A DNA stretch of 6,365 bases from positions 1,361 through 7,725 of the forward strand of contig DNXU01000203.1 of the NCBI GenBank assembly GCA_003505715.1, given 5' to 3'. Under the pieces are notes generated by a model. That model made no database searches and was not told where the DNA came from. It saw only the letters and a program-made list of their open reading frames with translations. Positions within the stretch are counted from its first letter, which is position 1; the number at the start of each line of letters is the position of its first letter. Source of the stretch: Cyanobacteria bacterium UBA8803. Lineage in GTDB: Bacteria; Cyanobacteriota; Cyanobacteriia; Cyanobacteriales; Coleofasciculaceae. Of this stretch, positions 6,331 through 6,365 are shown piece by piece. The position numbers and the translations under genes were made by a program.

Positions 6331-6365
6331 ACAGCAGAAGCCCTCTTATCTTCTTCCTCTTCTTC
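6331..6365. other. Short non-coding tail at the window end
   Basis: The 35 bases after the U32 stop are non-coding as far as they go and end in a pyrimidine-rich CTTCTTCC-type tract. No hairpin or terminator can be recognised, and the sequence is cut by the window edge. Confidence 0.5.

Overview
The window most likely comes from a cyanobacterial chromosome, probably a repeat-rich (for example filamentous) species. Three things point there: nine perfect copies of the HIP1 octamer GCGATCGC in about 6.4 kb (about 0.1 expected by chance), several short palindromic repeats of the kinds scattered between cyanobacterial genes, and protein families with a cyanobacterial look. No tRNA, rRNA, CRISPR array or transposase gene was found.

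Layout: positions 1-259 are non-coding and repeat-dense, with two overlapping hairpins, a third hairpin, five 13-bp tandem units and a GC-rich hairpin. Minus strand 260-2512 encodes a complete type IA DNA topoisomerase that looks like a divergent second paralog rather than the housekeeping cyanobacterial TopA. A 113-bp gap (2513-2625) carries a nested inverted repeat. Minus strand 2626-3579 encodes an unusual protein made of two RNase III-like domains in tandem. Most catalytic acidic residues are missing in both domains, and there is no double-stranded-RNA-binding domain. A 207-bp divergent intergenic region (3580-3786) contains a strong 10-bp hairpin. Plus strand 3787-6330 encodes a long U32-family protein (RlhA-like architecture), followed by 35 non-coding bases.

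How the genes may work together: the RNase III-like gene lies upstream of the topoisomerase gene on the same strand and could be co-transcribed with it through the hairpin-bearing gap. The U32 gene is divergently transcribed. All three families act on nucleic acids (DNA topology, folded RNA, and probably rRNA or tRNA hydroxylation), but nothing in the sequence proves a shared pathway.

The best candidates for something new are the tandem pseudo-RNase III protein with its unusual C-terminal tail, and the internal duplication in the U32 protein, whose C-terminal half keeps a second cysteine cluster in nearly the same spacing as the first.
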